From assembly GCF_000332235.1 (NCBI RefSeq), contig NZ_CM001775.1, positions 126,713-190,712 of the forward strand: DNA of 64,000 nucleotides, given 5' to 3'. Below are positions 1-8,782 of this stretch, in pieces; within the stretch, counting starts at the first letter, position 1; every line of letters starts with the position of its first letter. The notes beneath the pieces were generated by a model. That model ran no database searches and had not been told where the DNA came from. It saw only the letters and a program-made list of their open reading frames with translations. The translations under genes were made by a program, and so were the position numbers. This stretch comes from Geminocystis herdmanii PCC 6308. GTDB taxonomy: Bacteria > Cyanobacteriota > Cyanobacteriia > Cyanobacteriales > Cyanobacteriaceae.

Positions 1-291
1 ATGCCTGATCATGTTCACTGGTTAATGCAACCTTTTCCTAAGTCTAATGGTGAATATTGGTCTATTGGTAGTATTCTTCATAGCGTTAAAAGTTATAGTG
101 CTAAACAAATCCCAAAAGTGATGAATCATTCTGGTATAGTATGGCATGAAGAAAGGTACGATCGAATTATGAGAAACGAAGAAGAATTTTTGAATACTTG
201 GCAATATATTCGAGAAAATCCCGTGAAGGAAAATTTAGCTAATATCCCTGAAGAATATCCTTTTTTTTGGCAGGAAACTTACACAGGCTAG
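1..291 (+). CDS. REP-associated tyrosine transposase (RAYT), 3' part
   Basis: C-terminal 96 residues of a Y1/IS200-like HUH transposase; the 5' end lies outside the window. The fragment opens with the HUH motif in MPDHVHWLM, continues with a WHEERYDRIMRNEEEF segment, and ends with YIRENPVKENL, where the Tyr matches the nucleophile position of the YIxxNPV motif in RAYTs. Enzymes of this family cut single-stranded REP hairpins and usually are not flanked by IS ends. A hairpin starts in its last codons, and the right arm plus TTTTAC recurs inside the restriction gene at 55602-55612, suggesting that these hairpins are its substrates (inference). The family call is firm; activity cannot be judged without the N-terminus. 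Confidence 0.85.
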   Translation: MPDHVHWLMQPFPKSNGEYWSIGSILHSVKSYSAKQIPKVMNHSGIVWHEERYDRIMRNEEEFLNTWQYIRENPVKENLANIPEEYPFFWQETYTG

Positions 292-299
292 AAGCCTGT
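283..299. repeat. REP-like hairpin at the end of the RAYT gene
   Basis: ACAGGC-TAGAA-GCCTGT is a perfect 6-bp stem with a 5-nt loop that contains the RAYT stop codon (TAG at 289-291) and is followed by TTTTAC. The arm plus tail GCCTGTTTTAC (294-304) is identical to 55602-55612 inside the restriction-modification gene. It may double as a terminator because of the T-run. Confidence 0.7.
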
Positions 300-445
300 T
301 TTACCTTAGGTATGAAAAAGGAATTGACTATAGGAGTCTTCAGGAAAATTCCGTCTCAAAAACGCTACAAAAATTAATAGTTTAGGGAGACAAAATAGGT
401 TATGTTGTAAATTTGATCACCTTTTATGATAAGTAAATTTTATTT

Positions 446-2419
446 ATGACACAACCAACGATCGAATCTATTTTAAAAGAAAAACGTACTTTTAGCCCCC
501 CTAAGCATTTCTCACAACAAGCACAGATTACAAGTTGGCAAGAATATCAAGCACTCTATCAACGCTCGATCGAAAATCCCGTCACTTTCTGGGAAGAGTT
601 AGCAGAGAAAGAGTTACACTGGTTTCAAAAATGGGAGCAAGTTTTAGACTGGAGTAACCCTCCCTTTGCTAAATGGTTTACTAACGGAAAGATAAATATT
701 TCTTATAACTGTCTCGATCGACATCTCAAGACTTGGAGACGTAACAAAGCCGCTATCATCTGGGAAGGCGAACCCGGTGACAGTCGTACTTTAACCTATG
801 CTCAACTCCATCGAGAAGTGTGTCAATTTGCTAACGTCATGAAGCAATTAGGGGTGAAAAAAGGCGATGTTGTGGCAATCTATATGCCTATGATTCCCGA
901 AAGTGCCATCGCCATGTTAGCCTGTGCTAGAATTGGATCTGTTCATAGTGTCGTATTCGGTGGTTTTAGTGCCGAAGCCCTGAGAGATAGAATTAACGCA
1001 GCGGAAGCCACATTAGTTATCACTGCGGATGGAGGTTTCCGTAAAGATAAGGTAGTAGCCTTAAAAGAACAAGTTGACTTAGCCATTGCTGATAATCAAG
1101 CCCCTTCTGTCGAAAACGTGTTAGTGGTACAACGCACTAAAGAAAAAATACAGATGGAAGCAGGTAGAGATCATTGGTGGCACGACTTACAAGCTGGAGT
1201 ATCCGCCCATTGTGAAGCTGAAGCAATGGATAGCGAAGATATGTTGTTTATTCTCTACACCAGTGGAAGTACTGGTAAACCGAAAGGAGTAGTCCACACT
1301 ACGGGGGGTTATAATCTTTACTCCCATATGACGACAAAATGGATTTTTGATCTTCGTGAGGATGATGTTTATTGGTGTACTGCCGATGTTGGTTGGATTA
1401 CAGGCCATAGTTACATCGTTTATGGCCCTCTTTCCAATGGTGCGACAACTGTTATGTATGAGGGAGTACCCCGTCCTTCTAATCTCGGTTGTTTTTGGGA
1501 TGTGATCGAGAAATACGGCGTAAATATTTTTTATACTGCGCCTACCGCCATTCGTGCGTTTATCAAAATGGGCGAACATCATCCCAACGCCCGTGATTTA
1601 TCATCTTTAAGACTTTTAGGCACAGTGGGCGAACCCATTAACCCAGAGGCTTGGATGTGGTATCATAAGGTGATAGGCAAGGAAAAATGTCCGATCGTCG
1701 ATACATGGTGGCAAACAGAAACAGGAGGGGTGATGATTACGCCTTTACCCGGTGCAACTCCCACAAAACCCGGTTCGGCTACTCATCCTTTCCCCGGTAT
1801 TATGGCTGATATTGTGGACTTAGACGGCAATCCCGTAGCGGATAATGAGGGGGGTTATCTTGTCATTAAACATCCTTGGCCTGGTATGATGCGTACAGTA
1901 TATGGTGATCCCGATCGATTCCGTAACACCTATTGGGAACATATTTCACCGAAAGATGGACAGTATTTGTATTTTGCAGGAGATGGTGCGAGACGGGATG
2001 AAGACGGCTATTTTTGGGTAATGGGGCGCGTTGACGATGTGATCAACGTTTCTGGACACCGTTTAGGCACAATGGAAGTAGAATCTGCTCTTGTCTCTCA
2101 TCCTGCGGTTGCGGAAGCGGCGGTTGTGGGTAAACCAGACGAGGTGAAGGGGGAAGATATTTGTGCCTTTGTCACCCTCGAAGGTGATTTTATTCCTAGC
2201 GATGAGTTGGCAAATGAACTTAAAGCCCATGTAGTTCAAGAAATCGGTGCGATCGCGCGTCCTGCGGACATCAGATTTACAGAAGGAATGCCCAAAACTC
2301 GATCGGGCAAAATCATGCGCCGATTGTTGCGTAGCCTTGCGTCTGGGCAGGAAATTACGGGAGATACTTCTACTTTGGACGATCGAACTGTCTTAGATAA
2401 ATTAAGAGAAGGAGCATAA
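446..2419 (+). CDS. acs: acetyl-CoA synthetase (AMP-forming)
   Basis: Activates acetate to acetyl-CoA through an acetyl-AMP intermediate in the cytoplasm. The 657-residue length is that of classical Acs. The ANL-superfamily motifs are in order: the P-loop-like [11 protein letters not shown] near residue 271, the TWWQTETGG acyl-binding motif, the hinge [13 protein letters not shown] near residue 527, and [11 protein letters not shown] near residue 616, whose Lys (about 622) is the catalytic and acetylation-regulated lysine in known Acs enzymes. It is preceded by a 154-bp gap holding its likely promoter. Its last 55 codons and the following 57 bp recur downstream at 3111-3336, and the codons again at 4966-5138. 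Confidence 0.96.
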   Translation: MTQPTIESILKEKRTFSPPKHFSQQAQITSWQEYQALYQRSIENPVTFWEELAEKELHWFQKWEQVLDWSNPPFAKWFTNGKINISYNCLDRHLKTWRRNKAAIIWEGEPGDSRTLTYAQLHREVCQFANVMKQLGVKKGDVVAIYMPMIPESAIAMLACARIGSVHSVVFGGFSAEALRDRINAAEATLVITADGGFRKDKVVALKEQVDLAIADNQAPSVENVLVVQRTKEKIQMEAGRDHWWHDLQAGVSAHCEAEAMDSEDMLFILYTSGSTGKPKGVVHTTGGYNLYSHMTTKWIFDLREDDVYWCTADVGWITGHSYIVYGPLSNGATTVMYEGVPRPSNLGCFWDVIEKYGVNIFYTAPTAIRAFIKMGEHHPNARDLSSLRLLGTVGEPINPEAWMWYHKVIGKEKCPIVDTWWQTETGGVMITPLPGATPTKPGSATHPFPGIMADIVDLDGNPVADNEGGYLVIKHPWPGMMRTVYGDPDRFRNTYWEHISPKDGQYLYFAGDGARRDEDGYFWVMGRVDDVINVSGHRLGTMEVESALVSHPAVAEAAVVGKPDEVKGEDICAFVTLEGDFIPSDELANELKAHVVQEIGAIARPADIRFTEGMPKTRSGKIMRRLLRSLASGQEITGDTSTLDDRTVLDKLREGA

Positions 2420-2430
2420 ATTCTTCTACT

Positions 2431-2454
2431 GGTGGGCTTTTTAGCTCACCTTTT
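2431..2454 (+). terminator. rho-independent terminator of acs
   Basis: GGTGGGC-TTTTTA-GCTCACC forms a 7-bp stem with one G-U pair followed by TTTT, 12 bp after the acs stop. A degenerate copy (3290-3314) follows the second acs 3' end copy, so the duplicated unit includes the terminator. Confidence 0.65.
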
Positions 2455-2476
2455 GATTATAATAAGGAGATTGACT

Positions 2477-2809
2477 GTGATAGAAATTCGTCGTTATGCT
2501 AAAAGCAATGGCAAAGTGCCTGTTGATGATTGGCTAAAGAAATTACGAGATAATAAAATAAGACTGAGAATTCAGCAAAGACTTCGTAGAGTGAGTTTAG
2601 GAAACTTAGGAGACTATAAATTTGTAAGAGAAGGAATATTTGAGCTAACACTCGATTTTGGTTCAGGCTATAGAATATATTTTAGTAAGATTGAACAAAC
2701 GATAATTTTACTATTATGTGGTGGCGATAAAGACACTCAAAATCAAGATATTGAAAAAGCAGTGGAGTACCTAAAAGACTATGAAAACCGTACAAGTTTC
2801 CCCCAGTGA
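2477..2809 (+). CDS. HigB/RelE-type toxin (Gp49-like)
   Basis: A 110-residue toxin of the phage-derived Gp49/HigB type. It has the usual motifs for that family: an N-terminal RRYAKSNGKVPVDDWL, the RLRRVSLGNLGD core, FGSGYRIYF and the LLCGGDKDTQ end. Members are ribosome-dependent mRNA interferases. I chose the GTG at 2477 because AAGGAGA (2464-2470) lies 6 nt upstream; the longer frame from 2432 would start inside the acs terminator. It overlaps the antitoxin by 29 bp, exactly as in the homologous pair at 31074-31710. It starts directly after the acs 3' end copy 1, whose tail supplies the ribosome-binding site. Confidence 0.8.
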   Translation: MIEIRRYAKSNGKVPVDDWLKKLRDNKIRLRIQQRLRRVSLGNLGDYKFVREGIFELTLDFGSGYRIYFSKIEQTIILLLCGGDKDTQNQDIEKAVEYLKDYENRTSFPQ

Positions 2810-3107
2810 TAACTGGTTATACGCTTTGATTGAATCCCTTAAAGATTCACAAGAGGCGGCAGATTATCTAACAGTTGTACTAGAAGATGATCCAAAAACA
2901 GATCAAATTTTGCGTCACACATTAAAGGATATTATAACAGCAAAAAGACAAGCTAATGATTTATCTGAAGAAGCAATCAGAGAGTATAACAAAATAGAAG
3001 AACTATTTGAACACAATGGGGGAGAAGAAATTTATACTTTTTTACGGTTGCTTAAAACATTAGGATTTTGTTTAAAAGTTGAGTGCGATGCCGAAGGCAC
3101 AGCGTAG
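2781..3107 (+). CDS. antitoxin of the HigBA-like pair
   Basis: A 108-residue partner of the upstream toxin, starting within the last 29 bp of the toxin gene. The C-terminal half (EEIYTFLRLLKTLGFCLKVE) looks like the end of COG3636/HigA-type regulators, where a helix-turn-helix precedes an LL..LG...VE strand; the HTH itself is weakly recognisable here. The homolog at 31074-31394 has the same layout. The last residues after KVE are encoded by a GC-rich repeat-like stretch (3082-3115), so the natural C-terminus may have been altered at the junction with the duplicated acs end. Expected role: neutralise the toxin and autoregulate. Confidence 0.7.
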   Translation: MKTVQVSPSDNWLYALIESLKDSQEAADYLTVVLEDDPKTDQILRHTLKDIITAKRQANDLSEEAIREYNKIEELFEHNGGEEIYTFLRLLKTLGFCLKVECDAEGTA

Positions 3108-3110
3108 CTG

Positions 3111-3278
3111 CACGCTCGTCCATGAGAGATCCGATTTACTGAGGGAATGCCGAAAACTCGATCGAGCAAAATCATGCGATGGTTCTTGTGTAGTCTTGCT
3201 TCTGAGCAGGAAGCAACAGGCAATACTTCTACTTTAGTCGATCGAACTGTCTTAGATAAATTGAGAGAAGGGGCATAA
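3111..3278 (+). pseudogene. acs 3' end, copy 2 (degenerate duplicate)
   Basis: The frame reads [16 protein letters not shown] ... [15 protein letters not shown] and a stop at 3276-3278, aligning with the acs C-terminus. The key GK is changed to SK and several residues have drifted. Similarity continues past the stop through a decayed terminator and the AAGGAG box to about 3336. There is no start or adenylation domain, so it is a relic. It separates the toxin-antitoxin pair from the TerD-vWA cassette. The remaining gap 3337-3437 shows nothing recognisable. Confidence 0.85.
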
Positions 3279-3437
3279 ATTCTGCTAGTGGTGGACTTTT
3301 TTAGCTCACCTTTTGGTTACAACAAGGAGTTGGAGGAAAATTCATGCTATTATCAAATTGTTTGATGAAAATATTTGAGCTTGGCAAACAGTCTCAGTGT
3401 TATTTTAACTAATTATAACTTGTACTGAATCAAAAAT

Positions 3438-4715
3438 ATGACATTTTTAATTAAAGGGCAAAAAATTCAATTATCCCAGTTATCATTAACTGATGAATTT
3501 GTTATTATTGTTGAGACAAATATTCGCAAAAATATCAAGGTTGACATAAATTGCTTTGGGGTTAATCCTGAAAATAAACTGTTTAATAAGGAATATTTTA
3601 TTTCTGATAATCAGCTATCTTCACCTTGTAAATCTATTGAAAATATAAACAATAATATTAAAGGAAATAGAACTTTTAAGATTAATTTATCTACTTTACC
3701 TTCTAGTATTATTAAACTTGTATTTAGTTTAACTATTGAGCAACATAATTCAATTTCTGAACTAGAGCATAGTTCTTTTAAAATTATTAATAATCAAGGA
3801 AAAACTCTAGCCGAATATAATTTTTATGGTCGAGAGTTTCAGGAAGAAAAAGCTCTAATCATTGCCGAAATTTATTTAAAACAAGTATGGCGTTTAGGTA
3901 TTATCAGTCAAGGATTCAAAAATGGCTTAAATTCATTATTAGAGCAGTATGGAACTAAACTAGATGACATTATAATTATCAAATCAGAGCCGAAAATATC
4001 CTTAGAAAAAAGATTAGAAAAGAAAGCTCCTCAATTAATAAATTTAGTTAAAAAAGTAGATATTCAGCTACAAAAAAGTAATCTAAGTAATATTATGGCA
4101 AGAGTCGCTTTTGTTTTAGATGCTTCAGGCTCGATGAGTTTTCAATATAGTAGTGGTAATGTACAAGCAGTATTAGAAAGAATCATGGCATTAGCTATTC
4201 GTTTTGATGATAATGAAGAATTAGAATCATGGGCTTACGCAGATAAATATCGTCAATTAGATAATGTTAATATTGATAATATTACAGGATATATCAATCG
4301 TTTAAAAGAAAAAAAGGGAGGTTTTTGGGAAATACTTTTTTCAGGAATTATCCAAGATTTAGGAATAGGTAATAATGAGCCCCCTGTGATGCAAGATGTT
4401 GTTGACTATTATAAAAATACAGATATTCCCGCATTTATTATTTTTATTTCTGATGGTGGAATTTATCGGGAAAAGGACATTGCAAAGATTCTCATTAATG
4501 CGTCTAAATATCCTATATTTTGGCAATTTGTAGGTTTAGGTGGTTCAAACTATGGAGTTTTAGAAAAATTAGATAGCCTCAAAGGCAGAACTACTGATAA
4601 TGCTGATTTTTTTGCTATTGATGACTTTAAAAAAGTTACTGACGAAGAATTATATAAAAGATTACTGAATGAATTTCCCAAGTGGTTAAAAAAATTTCCA
4701 CAACTAAAACCTTAA
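3438..4715 (+). CDS. TerD-domain/vWA (TerF-like) protein
   Basis: A 425-residue protein with two parts. Residues 1 to about 185 resemble a TerD domain: beta-strand-rich, with the GQKIQLSQL opening and FYGREFQEEKALIIAEIYL...WRLGIISQGF end typical of the family. Residues about 215-425 are a von Willebrand A domain with the MIDAS motif DASGSM, a later ISDGG and the TerF-like C-terminus. These domains belong to the Ter stress/tellurite system, whose members bind Ca2+ (TerD) or Mg2+ (vWA) and are linked to phage and chemical stress. No other ter genes are nearby, so its partners are unknown. Together with the small gene downstream it is bracketed by acs 3' end copies 2 and 3. Confidence 0.8.
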   Translation: MTFLIKGQKIQLSQLSLTDEFVIIVETNIRKNIKVDINCFGVNPENKLFNKEYFISDNQLSSPCKSIENINNNIKGNRTFKINLSTLPSSIIKLVFSLTIEQHNSISELEHSSFKIINNQGKTLAEYNFYGREFQEEKALIIAEIYLKQVWRLGIISQGFKNGLNSLLEQYGTKLDDIIIIKSEPKISLEKRLEKKAPQLINLVKKVDIQLQKSNLSNIMARVAFVLDASGSMSFQYSSGNVQAVLERIMALAIRFDDNEELESWAYADKYRQLDNVNIDNITGYINRLKEKKGGFWEILFSGIIQDLGIGNNEPPVMQDVVDYYKNTDIPAFIIFISDGGIYREKDIAKILINASKYPIFWQFVGLGGSNYGVLEKLDSLKGRTTDNADFFAIDDFKKVTDEELYKRLLNEFPKWLKKFPQLKP

Positions 4716-4757
4716 GATAAAATTTAATTGCATCTAATGGAACATGGAGGTTTATTG

Positions 4758-4952
4758 ATGAAACCTAATTTTGAAACAATGACTCGAAAACAGCTTAAAG
4801 ATTATGTTTTAGCCCATCGTGATGATCAAGAAGCCGTGGACTTGTTGATGAGTCGGCGTAGTCCTGATTCTGAAGCTATTTGGTATGATACTTCTTTATC
4901 TCAAGCTCAAATTCAAGAGATTTTGCAGAAGAAAATTCAAGGTCAAATTTGA
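4758..4952 (+). CDS. DUF6887-like small protein
   Basis: A 64-residue protein: MKPNFETMTRKQLKDYVLAH at the start, followed by RDDQEAVDLLMSRRSPDSE and IWYDTSLS. This matches a cyanobacterial small family (DUF6887 from memory) often found next to other small accessory genes, possibly antitoxin-like. The ATG at 4758 is preferred to the in-frame ATG at 4728 because ATGGAGG (4744-4750) is well spaced. It lies 42 bp after the TerD-vWA gene and probably shares its transcript. Function unknown. Confidence 0.6.
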   Translation: MKPNFETMTRKQLKDYVLAHRDDQEAVDLLMSRRSPDSEAIWYDTSLSQAQIQEILQKKIQGQI

Positions 4953-4965
4953 GATAAAATGAGTT

Positions 4966-5138
4966 GTGCGATCGCACGTCCCCATGACATCAGATTTACG
5001 GAAGGAATGCCCAAAACTCGATCGGGCAAAATCATGCGTCGATTGTTGCGTAGCCTTGCTTCTGGGCAGGAAATTACGGGAGATACTTCTACTTTGGTCG
5101 ATCGAACTGTCTTAGATAAATTGAGAGAAGGGGCGTAA
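4966..5138 (+). pseudogene. acs 3' end, copy 3 (well-preserved duplicate)
   Basis: Reads [20 protein letters not shown] and continues through the acs C-terminus to [14 protein letters not shown] and a stop at 5136-5138, with only a few residue changes from acs. In the last 50 bp copies 2 and 3 agree with each other against acs (VDRT instead of DDRT, TTGAGAGAAGGGG), so copies 2 and 3 share history. It begins 13 bp after the DUF6887-like gene and abuts a family A repeat at 5140. Confidence 0.9.
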
Positions 5139-5139
5139 A

Positions 5140-5226
5140 TCAATTAAAATAACTTACAATATTTGTTGCCTGTTGCCTTTTGCCTTTCATAAAGTAAATA
5201 TACAATTAATTTTACCTACTTACTTA
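5140..5226. mobile_element. dispersed repeat family A, truncated copy A1
   Basis: Matches the right two-thirds of the copy at 52819-52947, including the GCCTTTTGCCTTTCATAAAGTAAA block and the CTTA end; the TAAGTACT-side end is missing. It directly adjoins the third acs 3' end copy. Confidence 0.75.
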
Positions 5227-5293
5227 ATCATTGAGAATTATATCTCGAATCAGAATGTAAAAGCATCGAAAGCCCCTGAATGTTTACTGTATT

Positions 5294-8200
5294 CTACATT
5301 TTTTTAAACATTAATTTCTCAGTTCCAATTTTAATTACTATATATAAAATAGGCACAACAAATAAACTTAAAAAAGTAGCCACAAACATTCCGCCAAAAA
5401 CAGCTGTACCTAATGATTGACGGCTTCCAGCCCCTGCACCTGTGGCAATTACAAGGGGAAAAATCCCGATTAAAGTAGAAATTGCTGTCATTAAAATTGG
5501 TCTTAAACGCTGTTTTGAGGCTTCAACTACAGCTTTAACAACGGGTAAACCTTCATCTCTTAATTGGTTGGCAAATTCCACAATTAAAATGGAGTTTTTA
5601 CTAGCTAATCCGATTAACATAACTAACCCAATTTGACAGTAAACATCGTTAGGAAATCCTCTCAACATTTGCGCTAATAATGCGCCCATAATAGCAAGGG
5701 GTACGGCTAACATAATGATAAAAGGATCAATATAATTCTCGTATTGGGCGGCTAAAACGAGGAAGACAAATAATAATCCTAACCCAAAAATGATAATAGC
5801 TAAGTTTCCTGCACTAATTTCCTCTAGGGAAATACCTGTCCATTCATAACCGAAGCCTTGAGGTAACACTTGTTGGGCTAAATTCTCTACCGTTGTAATA
5901 GCTTGTCCTGAACTAAAACCGGGGGCAGTTGAACCGTTAATTTCGATCGAGCGGAATAGGTTAAAATGATCTATACTTTGAGCGCCTGTAGTGGATGTCA
6001 CCGTCACAAGATTAGATAGGGGTATCATTTCATTGTTGGTTGACCTAACATATAGTTTACTTATATCATCAGGGTTCGATCGAAACTGCTTATCAGCTTG
6101 TAAATAAACTCGATAGGTGCGCTGTTGCATAATAAAATCGTTGATATATTCTCCCCCTAATGCCGTTTCCATCGTACGGAAAACATCTTCTAAATCCACT
6201 CCTAATAATTTAGCTCGTTCTCGATTAACTTCAACCAGTAATTGTGGACTATTCGCTGCAAATTGAGTAAAAACCCTTTGCAAACCTTGAGTTTGATTTG
6301 CCATACCTAAAAATTGCCCCATGGCTTCCACCATAGAATCTAAGTCGGGATTGATACGGCGATCTTGTAACTGAAGTGTAAAACCGCCAAACGATCCTAA
6401 ACCTTGAATAGCGGGAGGATTTATGGGGATAATTCGGGCTTCAGGAATCATGGCAAATTTGCCAAAAAGTTTCCCTGTGATAGCTTGAACAGTCTGATCT
6501 GGGTTGCTCCGTTCATTCCAACGCTTGAGGGGAGTAAAAATAATTCCCTGATTTGGCGTACTACCTCCAAAGGCAAAACCACCGATAGCAAAAGTTGCCA
6601 AAACTTCGGGCATCTGGAGCATTTCCGCTTCGACTTTTGCCATGACATCGCTAGTATATTGTAATGATACTCCTTCGGGAGCTTGTACGATCGTAATAAA
6701 GTATCCTTGATCTTCTTCAGGTAAAAAAGAGTTAGGCACTTTCACATATAACCATCCCGTAAAGCCAATTAAGACAATAAACACCCCGATAATAAACAGT
6801 TTAAACCGTGTCAGGAAAAATAACGATCGTTCGTAGGTATTCGTTACCCAATCGAGAAACACGTTAAATTTATCGAATGCTGGTTGTATCCAATCGGGTG
6901 CGTGTTGTCCTTTCCGTAAGATTAAGCCACAAAGAGAGGGAGTGAGGGTAAGGGCTAAAAACGTAGAAATTGCGATCGAAAAGGCGATAGTTAAGGCAAA
7001 TTGACGATATAACGCCCCAGTTGTGCCGGGGAAGAAGGCAACGGGAATAAACACCGCCATTAACACTAAAGAAGTGGCAATAACTGCCCCAAATAACTGT
7101 TTCATGGAGAGACTTGCCGCCTCGTGAGCTTCAATATCATTATCTTGTATATAACGATGTATTTGCTCAACCACTACGATCGCATCATCAACTACGATAC
7201 CCGTCGCAAGGGTTAAACCGAATAAAGTCAAGGTATTGATGGAAAAACCAAAGATTTTAATAAAGGCAAAAGTACCGATTAAGGAGAGGGGAATGGTGAG
7301 AGAAGGAATTAAAGTGGTGCGCCAATCTTGCAAAAAAGCGAGAATGATTAACACCACCAACCCCACAGAAATTAACAAAGTGATAACCACTTCTTTCATG
7401 GATTCCTTAATAAAAGCAGTGGTATCAAAAGCTAACCTTGCCTCGATACCCGTAGGAAAATCCTTTGATAGTTTTTCCATTTCCGCTTTTACCTTATCCG
7501 CCACTTGTAACGCATTTGAACCGGGTAACTGATAAATACCTAATCCTACCGCATCGATCGCCCGAAAGCGCAGAAAAGAGCTATAATCCTGAGAGCCTAA
7601 TTCTACCCTGCCCACATCTTTAAAACGGATAATTCCGCCATTTTCGTCCGTTTTGAGGATAATATTCTCAAATTCTTCGGGATAAGTTAATTGACTGATT
7701 GCTCTTAAGTCTAACTGAAATTCTTGCCCTTTTTCGGCTGGTTCTGCCCCTATCTTACCTGCACCTACTTGAATATTTTGTTCTGATAACGCCCTAGAAA
7801 CATCCGCAGTGGTTAAACCTCGACTAGCTAACCGATTTGGATCAAGCCATAACCTCATAGCATAACGTCTTTCACCGAAAATCCTTACATTGCCCACCCC
7901 GTCAATTCTTCTTAAAGCATCCACCAAGTATCGATCGGCGTAGTTACTTAGAAATGCGTTGTCGAACTCTTCATTTTCGCTAAATAAGCCAAAGCCCATT
8001 AAAATATTATTGGATTGCTTACTCACCGTAACCCCAGTGCGTTGTACTGCTTCGGGTAGTTGTGATTCCACAATGGATACTTGATTTTGCACATCCACGG
8101 CGGCTAAATCTTTATCCCGTGAGGAGTCAAAAGTGGCAGTAATGGAACTTGTGCCATCATTACTACTACTAGAGGAGATATATTTTAAGCCTTCTAAACC

Positions 8201-8413
8201 GTTAATTTGTCGCTCTAAAACGTTGGTAACGGTATTTTCTACCACGATGGCATCAGCACCATTATAATTAGCGGTAACTTGAATTTGAGTGGGGCTAATA
8301 TCAGGAAATCGATCGAGCGGTAAAGTAACAATACTAATCATACCCACTAAGAGGATGATCAGGGCGCAAACGGAGGAAAAAACCGGGCGTTTAATGAAAA
8401 AATCAACGAACAT
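5294..8413 (-). CDS. RND multidrug efflux transporter (AcrB/HAE1 type)
   Basis: A 1039-residue inner-membrane proton-driven efflux pump subunit. It shows the standard RND plan: the N-terminal MFVDFFIKRPVFSSV helix, two large periplasmic loops and twelve membrane helices. The proton-relay motif GIVVDDAIVVVEQIHRYI lies near residue 405, and the matching Lys is in GLASKNSILIVEFA near residue 940. It is the last gene of a minus-strand group with the adaptor at 9072-10610, from which it is separated by two small genes. A matching outer-membrane TolC-type gene is not in the window. Substrates cannot be predicted. Confidence 0.93.
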   Translation of the reverse strand: MFVDFFIKRPVFSSVCALIILLVGMISIVTLPLDRFPDISPTQIQVTANYNGADAIVVENTVTNVLERQINGLEGLKYISSSSSNDGTSSITATFDSSRDKDLAAVDVQNQVSIVESQLPEAVQRTGVTVSKQSNNILMGFGLFSENEEFDNAFLSNYADRYLVDALRRIDGVGNVRIFGERRYAMRLWLDPNRLASRGLTTADVSRALSEQNIQVGAGKIGAEPAEKGQEFQLDLRAISQLTYPEEFENIILKTDENGGIIRFKDVGRVELGSQDYSSFLRFRAIDAVGLGIYQLPGSNALQVADKVKAEMEKLSKDFPTGIEARLAFDTTAFIKESMKEVVITLLISVGLVVLIILAFLQDWRTTLIPSLTIPLSLIGTFAFIKIFGFSINTLTLFGLTLATGIVVDDAIVVVEQIHRYIQDNDIEAHEAASLSMKQLFGAVIATSLVLMAVFIPVAFFPGTTGALYRQFALTIAFSIAISTFLALTLTPSLCGLILRKGQHAPDWIQPAFDKFNVFLDWVTNTYERSLFFLTRFKLFIIGVFIVLIGFTGWLYVKVPNSFLPEEDQGYFITIVQAPEGVSLQYTSDVMAKVEAEMLQMPEVLATFAIGGFAFGGSTPNQGIIFTPLKRWNERSNPDQTVQAITGKLFGKFAMIPEARIIPINPPAIQGLGSFGGFTLQLQDRRINPDLDSMVEAMGQFLGMANQTQGLQRVFTQFAANSPQLLVEVNRERAKLLGVDLEDVFRTMETALGGEYINDFIMQQRTYRVYLQADKQFRSNPDDISKLYVRSTNNEMIPLSNLVTVTSTTGAQSIDHFNLFRSIEINGSTAPGFSSGQAITTVENLAQQVLPQGFGYEWTGISLEEISAGNLAIIIFGLGLLFVFLVLAAQYENYIDPFIIMLAVPLAIMGALLAQMLRGFPNDVYCQIGLVMLIGLASKNSILIVEFANQLRDEGLPVVKAVVEASKQRLRPILMTAISTLIGIFPLVIATGAGAGSRQSLGTAVFGGMFVATFLSLFVVPILYIVIKIGTEKLMFKKM

Positions 8414-8463
8414 GGTATTAAGGGGAATAGAATTAAAATTGTCATAGGATAAAATACTCGTAG

Positions 8464-8484
8464 GGGTTGAATATCATTCAACCC
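8464..8484. repeat. palindromic repeat
   Basis: GGGTTGAAT-ATC-ATTCAACCC, a perfect 9-bp stem with a 3-nt loop. A closely related hairpin occurs at 44743-44763. It lies between the pump gene and the preceding small gene. Confidence 0.65.
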
Positions 8485-8521
8485 GTATCAACTTTTAACC
8501 CTTATTTAAAGAATTAGATGT

Positions 8522-8734
8522 TTATTGCATATCAACATTTATTAGTTGATCAGATTTTCGGTATTGTCTTCCGTATTCTAAGGCTTTCAGAAAAAACTCC
8601 TCATCGGAAATTGAGCCGATCATTTGTTCTAACCAATTAGGGCAATTTGATTTTTGTTCAAGTTTAGTTTGTAATTCGGAAACTTGCTTTTCTAGGTGAG
8701 TTAAACGTTGTTCGATATTAGGATCATTAAACAT
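8522..8734 (-). CDS. small coiled-coil hypothetical protein
   Basis: A 70-residue protein with a heptad-like N-terminal helix (IEQRLTHLEKQVSELQTKLEQ) followed by GSISDEEFFLKALEYGRQYRKSDQ. It resembles small cyanobacterial proteins that often sit beside PIN-type or other toxins, so an antitoxin-like role is possible but unproven. No partner toxin is adjacent. It lies between the efflux adaptor and the pump. Confidence 0.5.
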   Translation of the reverse strand: MFNDPNIEQRLTHLEKQVSELQTKLEQKSNCPNWLEQMIGSISDEEFFLKALEYGRQYRKSDQLINVDMQ

Positions 8735-8782
8735 GGTTTTGATGATAAATTGCTGATGATTGAGTAAATAAAATATTAGAGC

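Noticed and set aside
2432-2476. N-terminal extension of the first toxin
   Set aside because: It would be read from the acs terminator; the GTG at 2477 has a proper ribosome-binding site.
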